64,000 nucleotides of DNA, from positions 241,173-305,172 of the forward strand of contig NZ_JBQKGG010000002.1 in the NCBI RefSeq assembly GCF_052118925.1. The letters run 5' to 3'. This DNA is from Lientehia sp934351765. Lineage in GTDB: Bacteria; Bacillota; Clostridia; Lachnospirales; Lachnospiraceae. The notes under the pieces were generated by a model. The model ran no database searches, was not told where the DNA came from, and worked only from the letters and a program-made list of their open reading frames with translations. The position numbers and the translations under genes are program-made. Positions within the stretch are counted from its first letter, which is position 1. Every line of letters begins with the position of its first letter. Shown here in pieces: positions 1 to 8,172 of this stretch.

Positions 1-141
1 CTGTCCGTAGGCATTTTCCACCGTGATCACACTGATACCCAGATTTTTTGCGAATGTACGCTTGGATGGCAGCTTCTCCCCGGCCTTGATTTTTCCCTGT
101 ATAATATCCCTTTTGATACATTTATATAAATATTCATACAT
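1..141 (-). CDS. MocR/PdxR-type GntR regulator, N-terminal part only
   Basis: Reverse-strand reading from an ATG at 141 gives 47 residues that run off the window. They contain the GntR winged-helix pattern: IIQGKIKAGEKLPSKR, then LGISVITVENAYGQ. The form 'ITVENAY' is typical of the MocR branch, which fuses this DNA-binding domain to an aminotransferase-like domain binding PLP. PdxR members activate pdxST for PLP synthesis and are usually encoded divergently from it. That arrangement is seen here, with a pdxS-pdxT remnant starting about 215 bp away on the other strand. The C-terminal domain is outside the window, so integrity cannot be judged. Confidence 0.8.
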   Translation of the reverse strand, partial: MYEYLYKCIKRDIIQGKIKAGEKLPSKRTFAKNLGISVITVENAYGQ

Positions 142-356
142 GGAATCTGACCCTATATTTGTGAAACTGTATGTAAGCATTTCCGTTTTCTTCTCCAATC
201 TGACCTTACTGAATATATTTATTTTGACGCTTTTTCAATAGCCACTCTCCCAGTATAATGGGGAACAGATCAAATGTAAAGAACAATCTGATCACGCGAA
301 AAACGCGGCTGTTTCAGCGATAAGAACAGGAAAAGCTGGCGGACAGCCATCACAGA

Positions 357-1268
357 GAGGAAGCAGGCGCATGCGCCGTTATGGCACTGGAGCGGATCCC
401 CGCAGACATCCGTGCAGCCGGCGGCGTTTCCCGTATGAGCGATCCGAAGATGATCCGTGGAATCCAGGAGGCCGTTTCCATTCCCGTAATGGCAAAATGC
501 CGGATCGGGCATTTTGTGGAGGCACAGGTTTTGGAAGCCATCGAGATCGACTACATTGATGAGAGCGAAGTTCTTTCCCCGGCCGATGATGTCTACCATA
601 TCAATAAGCGGAATTTCCGCGTACCCTTTGTCTGCGGTGCCAAAGATCTGTGCGAGGCACTGCGCCGGGTCAACGAGGGGGCTGCCATGATCCGTACCAA
701 GGGCGAACCCGGAACCGGCGATATCATCCAGGCAGTCCGCCATATCCGGAAAATGAACAGTGAAATCCAGAAGCTGACCTCCATGCGGGAGGACGAGCTT
801 TATGAAGCAGCAAAAACGCTCCAGGTACCTTATGATCTGGTTCTGTATGTCCATGAAAACGGGACGCTTCCCGTTGTAAACTTCGCCGCCGGCGGCGTTG
901 CAACTCCTGCCGATGCAGCTCTGATGATGCAGCTTGGCGCCGAAGGGGTATTCGTAGGCTCCGGTATTTTCAAATCCGGCAATCCGGCAAAGCGCGCCGC
1001 TTCCATCGTTAAGGCTGTCACCAACTTCACCGATGCAAAGCTGCTTGGCAACTTCCACACAGAAGCACCGGTAGCCGGGCTCGGAACCGTTCCCATGACC
1101 TTCATCCGGGCGCATTACGTGGCTTCTGTTTCCGATGATGCCAGGGTTCTCGCCACCGTGGAGGAGAACATTGTGGCAGTTCGTCACGGAAACCAGCTTG
1201 CCATTTCCTTCCACCCGGAGCTGGATCCGGATCTGCGGATCCATAAAACATTTCTGGATTTGATTTAG
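357..1268 (+). pseudogene. pdxS-pdxT remnant: truncated PdxS fused in frame to the PdxT C-terminus
   Basis: Homology to PdxS, the synthase subunit of the ribose-5-phosphate-dependent PLP synthase, begins at EEAGACAVMALERIPADIR. Roughly the first 35-40 residues are missing, including the MDVTTPEQA segment that holds an essential Asp. The longest ATG-initiated reading frame starts at 381. Both PdxS lysines are kept (VMAK and IRTKGEPGTG). At codon ~222 (about 1047) the sequence changes without a frame break to PdxT, the glutaminase subunit: GNFHTEAP, MTFIRAHYV, then SFHPELDPD with the His-Glu pair. The end of PdxS and about the first 110 residues of PdxT, including the catalytic Cys, are gone. 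Neither enzyme should work. A short protein could still be made, but no obvious ribosome binding site precedes 381. Confidence 0.85.
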
Positions 1269-1372
1269 AAAAGAACAAATAAGGTTTCCTGCGTTGTAAA
1301 GTCGCTCCCAGTAAGGCTCACGGGCATTCTAAGCCATGACCTTACGCTCCTCCATAAAAAGTCTCCTTTCGT

Positions 1373-2137
1373 TTACAGCATGATTGCGTCCATAATCATC
1401 TGAATGGTATTACAGGTATCATCAAAGGAAATGTCCTTTGCATACTCATACTCGCGGCTGTATTTTTCCCACAGCTTGCGGAGCGTATCGCTTTCGCGGA
1501 TCTCTTTCATAATTTCAGGGTAGTCTGTCTGAATCATACCGCTGCCGCGTTTCTGCGTCGTTCGTTCCAACGCCAAGCGCAACGTCGCTTTGTCACATTC
1601 CGCACCGTGCAGCACGTACAGAATATGTACGTCGTAATAATCTCTTGGACGAGTATTCGCAATGTTGCGGGATAGCACAGTTTCCAGCTTTTCCGCCAAC
1701 ACCGTTTCAAGGTTGTACGCAAGAATACTGATTGTTCGATCATCGAACAACAATGAGAATGTATATTCCACCTCACGAGGCGTTATGATATCGCCCGTTG
1801 TGACATCCACTGTCAGCGGCACACTGATCGGCGGATAGTTCGCTTTCAGCGCAACACGGATACCAGGGTAATCGTCAGTTTCCCGAATATCAGAGATATC
1901 GACAACCTCAAATTGTACATCGTCGTCAATCCAGACAGCACAAATCTCCATAAAAATTTTGTGGATTATTTCATGCGTCAGGGTGAATCCTTTAATCGTT
2001 GTATCCAGATCCATGGTTGCCCGCGTGTCCAGTCCCACAATGGCGGAAATTAGAAATCCTCCTTTGAGAATGAAATTGTTCTTATAAGGCGAGCTTGAAA
2101 TCCGTTCCAGCAGTCGTTCAAGCATATAGTTCTGCAT
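1373..2137 (-). CDS. AbiEii-type nucleotidyltransferase toxin, 5' end interrupted
   Basis: This is the toxin of an AbiE-type toxin-antitoxin/abortive-infection pair. The family is a DNA polymerase beta-like nucleotidyltransferase. The core is visible: LKGGFLISAIVGLDTR followed by MDLDTTI, the GG...DxD pattern, and a later EKLETVLSR with RPRDYYDV. The natural start appears to be the ATG at 2218, which overlaps the antitoxin stop (ATGA). That frame runs seven codons into tandem TAA TAG stops at 2192-2197. After the stops it continues with family-like sequence (KNKAAEKHISAQ) into the ATG at 2137. Translation could only restart at 2137, where no clear ribosome binding site is seen, giving 254 residues without the N-terminal ~27. 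Probably inactive or poorly made. Confidence 0.75.
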   Translation of the reverse strand: MQNYMLERLLERISSSPYKNNFILKGGFLISAIVGLDTRATMDLDTTIKGFTLTHEIIHKIFMEICAVWIDDDVQFEVVDISDIRETDDYPGIRVALKANYPPISVPLTVDVTTGDIITPREVEYTFSLLFDDRTISILAYNLETVLAEKLETVLSRNIANTRPRDYYDVHILYVLHGAECDKATLRLALERTTQKRGSGMIQTDYPEIMKEIRESDTLRKLWEKYSREYEYAKDISFDDTCNTIQMIMDAIML

Positions 2138-2214
2138 AACGAGCTGTGCCGAGATATGCTTCTCGGCCGCTTTGTTCTTGATAACGGCTTTCTATTACAT
2201 TGGATTTTTTGTAA

Positions 2215-2808
2215 TCATAGCAAAACCTCCATGTATCGCAGCACCTTAGGCTTCACTCGAAGCAGGTCTGCGTACTGCATCAGTCTGTGAATGTTCTTAT
2301 CTTTAGACAATGCATAGCGTTTCATGGCCTCTCCAACGATTTGTACATCGCTGCCGCTACCGCGCAGGATATCACACAATGTCCGTTCCAAATTGTAAAC
2401 ACGAATTGGATTGCCGGAAGGAGACTTAATTTCAATTCTGCCGAACTCATAATTTTCTGGCACAACACGCTTAACAATTATATTTTCTTGCTTCAAGGAC
2501 GGGGCATTGTAGCCTTTGGGAAAGGTCATCGTATATTTCGCCGGGGTACGGTCTGAATAATCCAACAGATACAAGGCGGTATCATGTGAGTAGATTCCAC
2601 GTCCATACTTACGCTGCAAAAGATAAAAATCATCCTCCCACACACTGCTTCGCACATACAGGCCGCGTCCGAAACGATATATTTCACCGTTTTTGACAAA
2701 CTCCTGTAACACACCACGATACACTCCGGCTTCCATCACCTGTGCTGTAGTAATCGTGCCATCCTCCGACGCTTCCAACAATTCTTCGATTTTCTCCTTG
2801 GCGTTCAT
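2215..2808 (-). CDS. AbiEi-type antitoxin/transcriptional repressor
   Basis: A 197-residue protein with the AbiEi layout: an N-terminal winged-helix DNA-binding domain (MNAKEKIEELL, TTAQVMEAGV, YRFGRGLYV) and a C-terminal antitoxin domain (YSHDTALYLLDYSDRTP, VYNLERTLCDILRG). Family knowledge: AbiEi neutralises AbiEii without forming a complex (type IV) and represses its own promoter. The start at 2808 is chosen over an upstream ATG at 2838 because GAGGTG lies eight bases before it and because 2838 falls inside the operator. The stop overlaps the natural toxin ATG by four bases. The gene looks intact. Confidence 0.85.
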   Translation of the reverse strand: MNAKEKIEELLEASEDGTITTAQVMEAGVYRGVLQEFVKNGEIYRFGRGLYVRSSVWEDDFYLLQRKYGRGIYSHDTALYLLDYSDRTPAKYTMTFPKGYNAPSLKQENIIVKRVVPENYEFGRIEIKSPSGNPIRVYNLERTLCDILRGSGSDVQIVGEAMKRYALSKDKNIHRLMQYADLLRVKPKVLRYMEVLL

Positions 2809-2823
2809 GCTTATCACCTCGCT

Positions 2824-2870
2824 TTGACAATTGCACATTATATTATATAAAAATAATGTGTGATTGTCAA
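2824..2870 (-). promoter_or_regulatory. AbiE promoter inside a large inverted-repeat operator
   Basis: Arms at 2824-2841 (TTGACAATTGCACATTAT) and 2853-2870 (ATAATGTGTGATTGTCAA) are complementary except for two positions. Read on the minus strand, the same stretch holds a near-consensus promoter: TTGACA (2865-2870), 17 bp, TATAAT (2842-2847). The palindrome therefore covers both promoter boxes. This fits autorepression by AbiEi, which in studied systems binds inverted repeats at its own promoter. Confidence 0.8.
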
Positions 2871-2998
2871 TTTATAACGACGATCATATATTAAATTACT
2901 CAAAAATACGGCATAACCGTTAAGCTATACCGTTCTTTGCTTCAATATTTTTTTAATTTAGGAACGCTAAGACCGGCCGTACTAATTATAAATTTGTT

Positions 2999-3131
2999 TC
3001 CGACTCGCCGTGCCAGGCTCAAAAAGCTTTGCTTTTTTCGCTGTGGGCAGTCGCCATCCACCACTTTTAGTGCTCTCCGACTCGCCGTGCAGGCTCAAAA
3101 AGCTTTGCTTTTTTCGCTGTGGGCAGTCGCC
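2999..3131. repeat. Pair of ~55-bp direct repeats
   Basis: Two nearly identical copies, 2999-3054 and 3077-3131, start CCGACTCGCCGTG and contain AAAAAGCTTTGCTTTTTTCG and GTGGGCAGTCGCC. They differ mainly by one extra C in the first copy. Each holds a small hairpin (AAAAAGC/GCTTTTT). The surrounding stretch 2871-3208 has no convincing gene. Confidence 0.8.
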
Positions 3132-3136
3132 CTATA

Positions 3137-3194
3137 AATAATTTGACCGGTCGTTTTTCGGAAGCCAGCTTCCTTTACGACCGGTCAAATTATT
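3137..3194. repeat. Perfect 18-bp inverted repeat with inner hairpin
   Basis: AATAATTTGACCGGTCGT at 3137-3154 is exactly complementary to 3177-3194. The loop contains a second stem, GGAAGC/GCTTCC (3160-3173). It lies just downstream of the yggS stop (3209) and could act as a bidirectional transcription stop. Alternatively it could be a small palindromic repeat element. It lacks a clear T-run. Confidence 0.7.
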
Positions 3195-3208
3195 TGCACT
3201 GCTCGTTG

Positions 3209-3901
3209 CTATTGCACATATTTCCTGGCTCCAAAAATAGCGGTTCCGACACGGACCATGGTGGCTCCTTCTTCAATGGCCACTTCAAAGTCTCCGGTCA
3301 TGCCCATGGACAGTTCTTTCATTTCTACGTTTGGAATGCTGGCGGCTTTGATTTCTTCGAAAACAGCCTTCATTTCTTTAAAATAGCCTCTGGCATCTTC
3401 CGGATGCTCCACCGGCGGTGCAATGGTCATAAGGCCTTTTACCTTTACATTGGAAAGAGCTGCGATTTCCTTTACCAGACCCATGGCTTCTTCCTTCGGC
3501 ACGCCGCTCTTGGTTTCCTCTCCACCGATGTTAATCTCCACCAGAACATTACAGGTCACATTATGCTTCTGCGCTTCCTTCTGGATCTCCTGGGCCAGCC
3601 GCACAGAATCCACCGAATGGATCAGATACGCCTTATCCACAATGTATTTCACCTTGTTGCGCTGAAGATGACCGATCAGATGCCAGTGCAGCGGCTCGGT
3701 GATCACTTCCATTTTACTGCACATCTCCTGCACCTTATTCTCGCCGAAATCCACTACGCCGCACTCCATGATCTCACGGATCATTTCCACCGGTTTTGTT
3801 TTGCTGACAGCGATCAGCGTCACATCCTCCCGCTTTCTTCCGGCCCGTTCACAGGCTGCTACGACCCGCGCTTCTACATCCTTCAGGTTTTCTTTTACCA
3901 T
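3209..3901 (-). CDS. yggS: YggS/PLPBP-family PLP homeostasis protein
   Basis: A 230-residue single-domain protein with the alanine-racemase-like TIM barrel fold that binds PLP but has no known catalytic activity. The family keeps free PLP and related vitamers in balance. Visible marks are LIAVSKTKP (the PLP lysine), DFGENKVQE, HWHLIGHLQRNK and LSMGMTGDFEVAIEEGAT. The start at 3901 is chosen because GAGGTGG precedes it, five codons inside a longer frame. It lies near the broken pdxS-pdxT locus, so it may matter more if the cell relies on imported B6. Confidence 0.9.
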   Translation of the reverse strand: MVKENLKDVEARVVAACERAGRKREDVTLIAVSKTKPVEMIREIMECGVVDFGENKVQEMCSKMEVITEPLHWHLIGHLQRNKVKYIVDKAYLIHSVDSVRLAQEIQKEAQKHNVTCNVLVEINIGGEETKSGVPKEEAMGLVKEIAALSNVKVKGLMTIAPPVEHPEDARGYFKEMKAVFEEIKAASIPNVEMKELSMGMTGDFEVAIEEGATMVRVGTAIFGARKYVQ

Positions 3902-4168
3902 AATCTTCCACCTCAATTTTTCTTGCAGACTGGCCTTATTCTAACATATTTCTTCCGTTTTGTGAACTCCCCGGACAGCCTAAGTCCATACTGGAATCCA
4001 TGTCCTACATAGCTTTCACAGCCCATGCCTTCGCATTTTGTCTGCTGTTCTTTTCTCCGTTTTTCTTGCTTTTTTCTCTTTGTTCCTTATAATAGAATCT
4101 GGAACCGGGCAGGTATCCGGATGCCTGTTCGAATCACTTTCAATTATCAGATTATCAGGGAGCATTGT

Positions 4169-5077
4169 ATGCAAAAACGTATTATCTTTACGGATGAAAA
4201 AAAGAGGGAGCTGAACAAACCGATTGACGGCCGCTTCCCCCTCCACATTGAGCATGAAAATATTCAGGACTTTCTTCGCTGCCAGGTTCCCTTTCACTGG
4301 CACCCGGAGCTGGAGATGGCCTTTGTGACAAAGGGCAGTATCATCTGCCAGGCTAACGGAGCCACCTACCGTCTGACGGAGGGCACCGGCATTTTTTTTA
4401 ATACCAATGTTCTTCATGCATACATGCAGGATGATGACAACGGCTGTCTCTATAAGGCAATTCTCTGCGATATCAGCCTTCTGTTCGGTCCGCCGGGAAG
4501 CCTGATTTATGAGCGTTATATTGCTCCCTTTCTCTCTGACACAACGCGTTCCAGTATCCTCCTGGACAGCAGTTCCTCCTGGCAGCGAGAATTGATTGAC
4601 ACCGCCGTCTCCATGGCAGACAAGGATCTTCAGCAGGCGCCTTTTCTGGAGCTTTCGCTTCTGGAGGGGATCACAAAGATCTGGCGGCTGCTCTGTGAAC
4701 ATACCGGTGCCGAACGGCCCGCCTCCAGTCGTTCTGTCAGGGATATTACCCGTATGAAAGCCGCCATGGCCTACATCCAGGAGCACTGCGGCGGTTCCAT
4801 CTCCCTGGCGGAGCTTGCATCGGTCTGTTCCCTGAGCCAGAGTGAATGCTGCCGCCTGTTCCGACGGATCCTTCACCAGAGTCCCAACGAATATGTGATC
4901 TCCTGCCGGATCAGCAAAAGCCTGGGGCTGTTGGCCGAGGGGCGTCTCTCCATGACCGAGATTGCCGGCCTGTGCGGCTTCCAGAGCAGCAGCTACTTTT
5001 CCGAAACCTTTAAAAAGGTCATTGGCATGAGTCCCAGGGATTATAAATATCTGGTAACTCCCGGTTCAGGCGTTTAA
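4169..5077 (+). CDS. AraC-family transcriptional regulator
   Basis: A 302-residue regulator. The N-terminal half is a cupin-like sensing domain (VPFHWHPELEMAFVTKGS, GIFFNTNVLHAY). The C-terminal ~100 residues hold the paired AraC helix-turn-helix: ISLAELASVCSLSQSECCRLF, then MTEIAGLCGFQSSSYFSETF followed by GMSPRDYK. The start at 4169 follows an AGGGAG site. An upstream in-frame ATG at 4025 would add a low-quality hydrophobic stretch and is not preferred. It is divergent from yggS and convergent with the racemase gene. Its target and ligand are unknown, though the cupin suggests a small sugar-like or aromatic effector. Confidence 0.88.
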   Translation: MQKRIIFTDEKKRELNKPIDGRFPLHIEHENIQDFLRCQVPFHWHPELEMAFVTKGSIICQANGATYRLTEGTGIFFNTNVLHAYMQDDDNGCLYKAILCDISLLFGPPGSLIYERYIAPFLSDTTRSSILLDSSSSWQRELIDTAVSMADKDLQQAPFLELSLLEGITKIWRLLCEHTGAERPASSRSVRDITRMKAAMAYIQEHCGGSISLAELASVCSLSQSECCRLFRRILHQSPNEYVISCRISKSLGLLAEGRLSMTEIAGLCGFQSSSYFSETFKKVIGMSPRDYKYLVTPGSGV

Positions 5078-5080
5078 TCT

Positions 5081-5185
5081 TTAAAACGTTACAGCTATGA
5101 GCGCCAGCGTCAAACGAACCGCCAGGATCACAAATCCAAAACTTCCTTTTAGCAGAACTGTACGTCTTTTGTCTCTTTTAATCAT
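5081..5185 (-). CDS. Possible small membrane peptide (34 aa)
   Basis: A short frame reads MIKRDKRRTVLLKGSFGF and then a hydrophobic stretch ending LIAVTF. This looks like a positively charged head plus one membrane segment. It lies just downstream of, and in the same direction as, the racemase gene (stop at 5224). Its ATG overlaps the stop of a 6-codon frame that does have a GGGGGG-type site, so coupled translation is conceivable. No family is recognised and it may be chance. Confidence 0.3.
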   Translation of the reverse strand: MIKRDKRRTVLLKGSFGFVILAVRLTLALIAVTF

Positions 5186-5223
5186 CCGTCTGTTTCATCT
5201 TGTTTTCCCCCCACAAACAGTCT

Positions 5224-5934
5224 TTAATATCCCAGCCCCTCTTTTACCTTTGCTCCTACAAATCTTACAGCTGCTGCCGCAAGAACCTTCGTCGGATCAA
5301 TATTGGGTTTATCAAAATGATACAGATCAAATGCCACCGGCAGTTCGGTGCAGCCGAGGATCAGCGTCTCTGCGCCGTGATCCAGAAGTTCTTCCATGCC
5401 CCGCTCAAATCCGGTCGTGTCAATGGACAGATTTCCGGCCTTTACTCCTTTATAAATAATGTCCATGACCGCCTGCTGATTTTCCTGCGAAGGCGTACAC
5501 ATCTCAATTCCGTTGGCATCAAACACTTTTTTGTATACACCGGACTGGCATGTCCCATCGGTAGCCAGAAGCCCTACTTTTTTCAATCCTTTTGATTTGA
5601 TCACCTTTGCCGTCTCCTCGATCATGTTTAAAAACGGAGTGTCCACAAACGGTGTGATCCTGTCATAAAAATAATGAGCCGTATTGCAGGGCATGATCAA
5701 TACATCTGCCCCCATTCCCTGTAACCGTACCGCACTCTTTACCATTTCCGGAACCGGATCTTTTCCTCCATGAAGGATCGCTGCCGTCCGGTCAGAAATC
5801 TCCGTGTTATTGTCAATGCAGACTCGCACATGTTCCTGATCATAAGCTGCATCCGTCAATTCAATGATCTTCTTAAACAGATCACATGTCGCCAGCGGAC
5901 CCATTCCGCCTACAATACCAATTGTCTTTTTCAT
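5224..5934 (-). CDS. Aspartate/glutamate racemase family protein
   Basis: A 236-residue PLP-independent amino-acid racemase of the Asp/Glu/hydantoin family. The two catalytic cysteines are present in their usual motifs: MPCNTAHYFYD (N-terminal lobe) and LILGCTELPVAF (C-terminal lobe). The start MKKTIGIVGGMGPLAT is diagnostic for the aspartate racemase branch. The likely reaction is L- to D-aspartate or D-glutamate for wall or D-amino-acid metabolism. The substrate is not certain, because this branch is broad. It is divergent from the aldo/keto reductase gene, with 220 bp between. Confidence 0.85.
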   Translation of the reverse strand: MKKTIGIVGGMGPLATCDLFKKIIELTDAAYDQEHVRVCIDNNTEISDRTAAILHGGKDPVPEMVKSAVRLQGMGADVLIMPCNTAHYFYDRITPFVDTPFLNMIEETAKVIKSKGLKKVGLLATDGTCQSGVYKKVFDANGIEMCTPSQENQQAVMDIIYKGVKAGNLSIDTTGFERGMEELLDHGAETLILGCTELPVAFDLYHFDKPNIDPTKVLAAAAVRFVGAKVKEGLGY

Positions 5935-6043
5935 TCTGAACCATTCCTTCCCTTTGCGTTAGTCAGATGTTTTTCCATTTCTTTGTTATTATAGCACGAT
6001 TCCCCCCTTCTTTCCTTCTCTTTTTTTGCATTATTTCATCTAA

Positions 6044-6072
6044 TTGACATCGTTCTCTCCTTTGTTTATACT
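6044..6072 (+). promoter_or_regulatory. Sigma-A type promoter of the aldo/keto reductase gene
   Basis: TTGACA at 6044-6049, a 17-bp spacer, and TATACT at 6067-6072. This is close to consensus and about 80 bp before the start codon at 6155. Confidence 0.7.
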
Positions 6073-6154
6073 TGACTTAATACGCCAAAGTAGCTCCCTT
6101 ATTTTCATGAATCCGGAACAGCACTTTCGGCGCCAACATTGAAGGAGGGGTTTT

Positions 6155-7180
6155 ATGGTTACTGTTACACTTGGAAAAACCGGCATTACCGTCAACAAAA
6201 ACGGCTTCGGTGCACTTCCGATCCAGCGTATCTCTAAGGAGGACGCTGCGTATCTTCTGCGAAAAGCCTATGATCACGGAATTAATTTCTTTGATACTGC
6301 CCGTGCCTATTCCGACAGCGAGGAAAAGGTCGGCTATGCGTTCAAGGGAATCCGGGAAAAGCTTTACATCTCCACGAAAACTGCTGCGAAAAACGCAGAC
6401 GATTTCTGGAAGGATCTTCATACCAGCCTTACCAATCTCCAGACTGACTATGTCGATATCCTTCAGTTCCACACACCGGCATTCTGTCCGAAGCCCGATG
6501 ATGGCACCGGACTTTATGAAGCCATGCTAAAGGCCAAAGAACAGGGCAAGATCCGTCACATCGGAATCACCAACCACCGGCTCCATGTGGCAAAGGAGGC
6601 CATCGAATCCGGACTTTATGAAACGCTCCAGTTCCCGTTCTGCTATCTGGCTACCGAAAAGGATATCGAGATCGTGAACCTCTGCAAAGAGCACAATATG
6701 GGCTTCATTTCCATGAAGGGACTGTCCGGCGGACTGATCACCAATTCGGCTGCCGCCTATGCGTTCCAGGCACAGTATGATAATACGCTGCCGATCTGGG
6801 GCGTTCAGAAGGAAAAGGAGCTGGATGAATTCCTTTCCTATATCGACAATCCACCTGCCATGACGGAAGAAATGGCCGCCTACATTGAGGAAGAAAAAAA
6901 GACTCTGTCCGGCAGCTTCTGTCGCGGCTGCGGTTATTGTATGCCCACCTGTCCGGCAAAAATCAACATCGCAGACTGTGCGCGGATGTCTCTGCTGCTG
7001 CGCCGTTCTCCCTCTGCCGGCCATCTTTCTCCCGAAGGACAGGCCATGATGGCCAAAATTCAGGACTGCATCCACTGCAATACCTGCATGACCAAATGTC
7101 CCTACGGGCTGAACACGCCCGAGCTTCTGGAAGCAAACTATAAGGATTATATGGAAGTTCTTGCCGGAAAGCCGATGTAA
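6155..7180 (+). CDS. Aldo/keto reductase with C-terminal 4Fe-4S ferredoxin motifs
   Basis: A 341-residue protein. Residues 1-~260 form an aldo/keto reductase barrel with a recognisable catalytic set: D47 and Y52 (FFDTARAYSDSE), K75 (ISTKTA) and H106 (LQFHTPAF). The C-terminal ~90 residues carry two cysteine clusters, CRGCGYCMPTCP and CIHCNTCMTKCP, of the 4Fe-4S type. This fused form is common in anaerobic Firmicutes, but its physiological substrate is not known. GGAGGGG precedes the ATG. It is transcribed alone from the promoter at 6044 and ends at the terminator at 7205. Confidence 0.9.
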   Translation: MVTVTLGKTGITVNKNGFGALPIQRISKEDAAYLLRKAYDHGINFFDTARAYSDSEEKVGYAFKGIREKLYISTKTAAKNADDFWKDLHTSLTNLQTDYVDILQFHTPAFCPKPDDGTGLYEAMLKAKEQGKIRHIGITNHRLHVAKEAIESGLYETLQFPFCYLATEKDIEIVNLCKEHNMGFISMKGLSGGLITNSAAAYAFQAQYDNTLPIWGVQKEKELDEFLSYIDNPPAMTEEMAAYIEEEKKTLSGSFCRGCGYCMPTCPAKINIADCARMSLLLRRSPSAGHLSPEGQAMMAKIQDCIHCNTCMTKCPYGLNTPELLEANYKDYMEVLAGKPM

Positions 7181-7204
7181 CACATGTAGCTGAATAAAAA
7201 TCAA

Positions 7205-7267
7205 AGCCTCCGTTCAGCACCACTCCCGATCCGATTCGGTCGAAAGGTGCTGCCCGGAGGCTCGTTT
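7205..7267. terminator. Bidirectional intrinsic terminator
   Basis: AGCCTCCG (7205-7212) pairs with CGGAGGCT (7255-7262). An inner GCACC/GGTGC stem and a following CGTTTTT complete the + strand signal. On the minus strand it is followed by TTTGATTTTTATT. It sits between two convergent genes. Confidence 0.8.
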
Positions 7268-7304
7268 TTCTTAAAAGTATCCAGTGTCAACTGCCGATTT
7301 CCTG

Positions 7305-8048
7305 TTACAGGCAGATATAAAATGCCATAAGTTTCTCTGTGATCTCCCGCTCTTTAAACACTACGTTTCCAAGACGGTTCAGAGGCATGATCCCCATCAG
7401 GGAATTTGTGATAAACGCCTCTTTAAAGGACAGAACATCCTCCGGGCGGATCACGGCCTCAGAAACGGTTTTATGCTCCAGAAGCAGCCGGCGTACCACG
7501 CCGGGAAGAAGGCCACAGGTTTTCGCCGGTGTTACGACCCTGCCGCTTTTCTGCACAAAAAATACATTGGAAACGGCTCCCTCACAGATCTCTCCCCGCT
7601 CATTCAGAAAAATCGGTTCGTCAATCCCCTCTCTGGCAGCCCGGCGTTTTTCTGTGATCAGATCCGCACAATTTAACGATTTCATATAAGTAAACGGCGA
7701 AGTCGAATTCCGGAGTACTGAGGAATATGCCGCACAAAATCCATGCTCATACATCTCCGGCGTATAATGATTTTCCCGCTTTTCCATCCGCACATTTTTC
7801 TCTGACACAGAGATCTTCAGTGCTCCCCGTGCCACGGGGTGACAGGACAGCCATGCCGTCACCTGCTCCTTCGTCACCTTTTGAGAAATTCCCAGAGTTT
7901 CCATGGCTTCAGCCAGCCGTTCCAGGTGTTCCTTTATAAAACGGGGGACACCGTTCTCGACTGCGATGGTTTCAAAAGCTCCCAGCCCGAAATAATATCC
8001 CTCATCAGGAACAAACTGCCCCTGTTCTTTTCTCTTTCGTTTTCTCAT
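7305..8048 (-). CDS. pabC: Aminodeoxychorismate lyase (class IV aminotransferase fold)
   Basis: A 247-residue PLP enzyme of the branched-chain/ADC-lyase fold. Motifs are GLGAFETIAV near the N-terminus, YMKSLNCADLITEKR with the likely PLP lysine K123, FLNERGEICEGAVSNVFFV, and TPAKTCGLLPGVVRR. In folate synthesis PabC turns aminodeoxychorismate into p-aminobenzoate plus pyruvate. D-amino acid or branched-chain transaminase activity cannot be excluded on sequence alone. The lyase call rests on the presence of pabA and pabB 10.6 kb away on the same strand. The start at 8048 follows AGAGGCGGAG. Confidence 0.8.
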   Translation of the reverse strand: MRKRKRKEQGQFVPDEGYYFGLGAFETIAVENGVPRFIKEHLERLAEAMETLGISQKVTKEQVTAWLSCHPVARGALKISVSEKNVRMEKRENHYTPEMYEHGFCAAYSSVLRNSTSPFTYMKSLNCADLITEKRRAAREGIDEPIFLNERGEICEGAVSNVFFVQKSGRVVTPAKTCGLLPGVVRRLLLEHKTVSEAVIRPEDVLSFKEAFITNSLMGIMPLNRLGNVVFKEREITEKLMAFYICL

Positions 8049-8172
8049 GTCTCCGCCTCTTTTAAATCATCTTTTCTTCTTAATTCTGCATATGTTATCC
8101 TTAAAACCACTCCTATCATACTTTATCATGAAAGCCTCCGGAGTGCAAGCGGCGGAACGCATACTGCTCCTT

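Noticed and set aside
270..1244. Long reverse-strand frame opposite the pdxS-pdxT remnant
   Set aside because: It mirrors the coding strand codon by codon, and the + strand has clear PdxS and PdxT homology.
2999..3131. CRISPR-like repeats
   Set aside because: Only two 55-bp copies with a single 22-bp spacer, and no cas genes in the window.
4016..4876. 286-codon reverse frame over the AraC gene
   Set aside because: No family pattern, and the AraC helix-turn-helix lies on the other strand.
6527..7204. 225-codon reverse frame over the aldo/keto reductase
   Set aside because: Antisense to conserved ferredoxin and reductase motifs.
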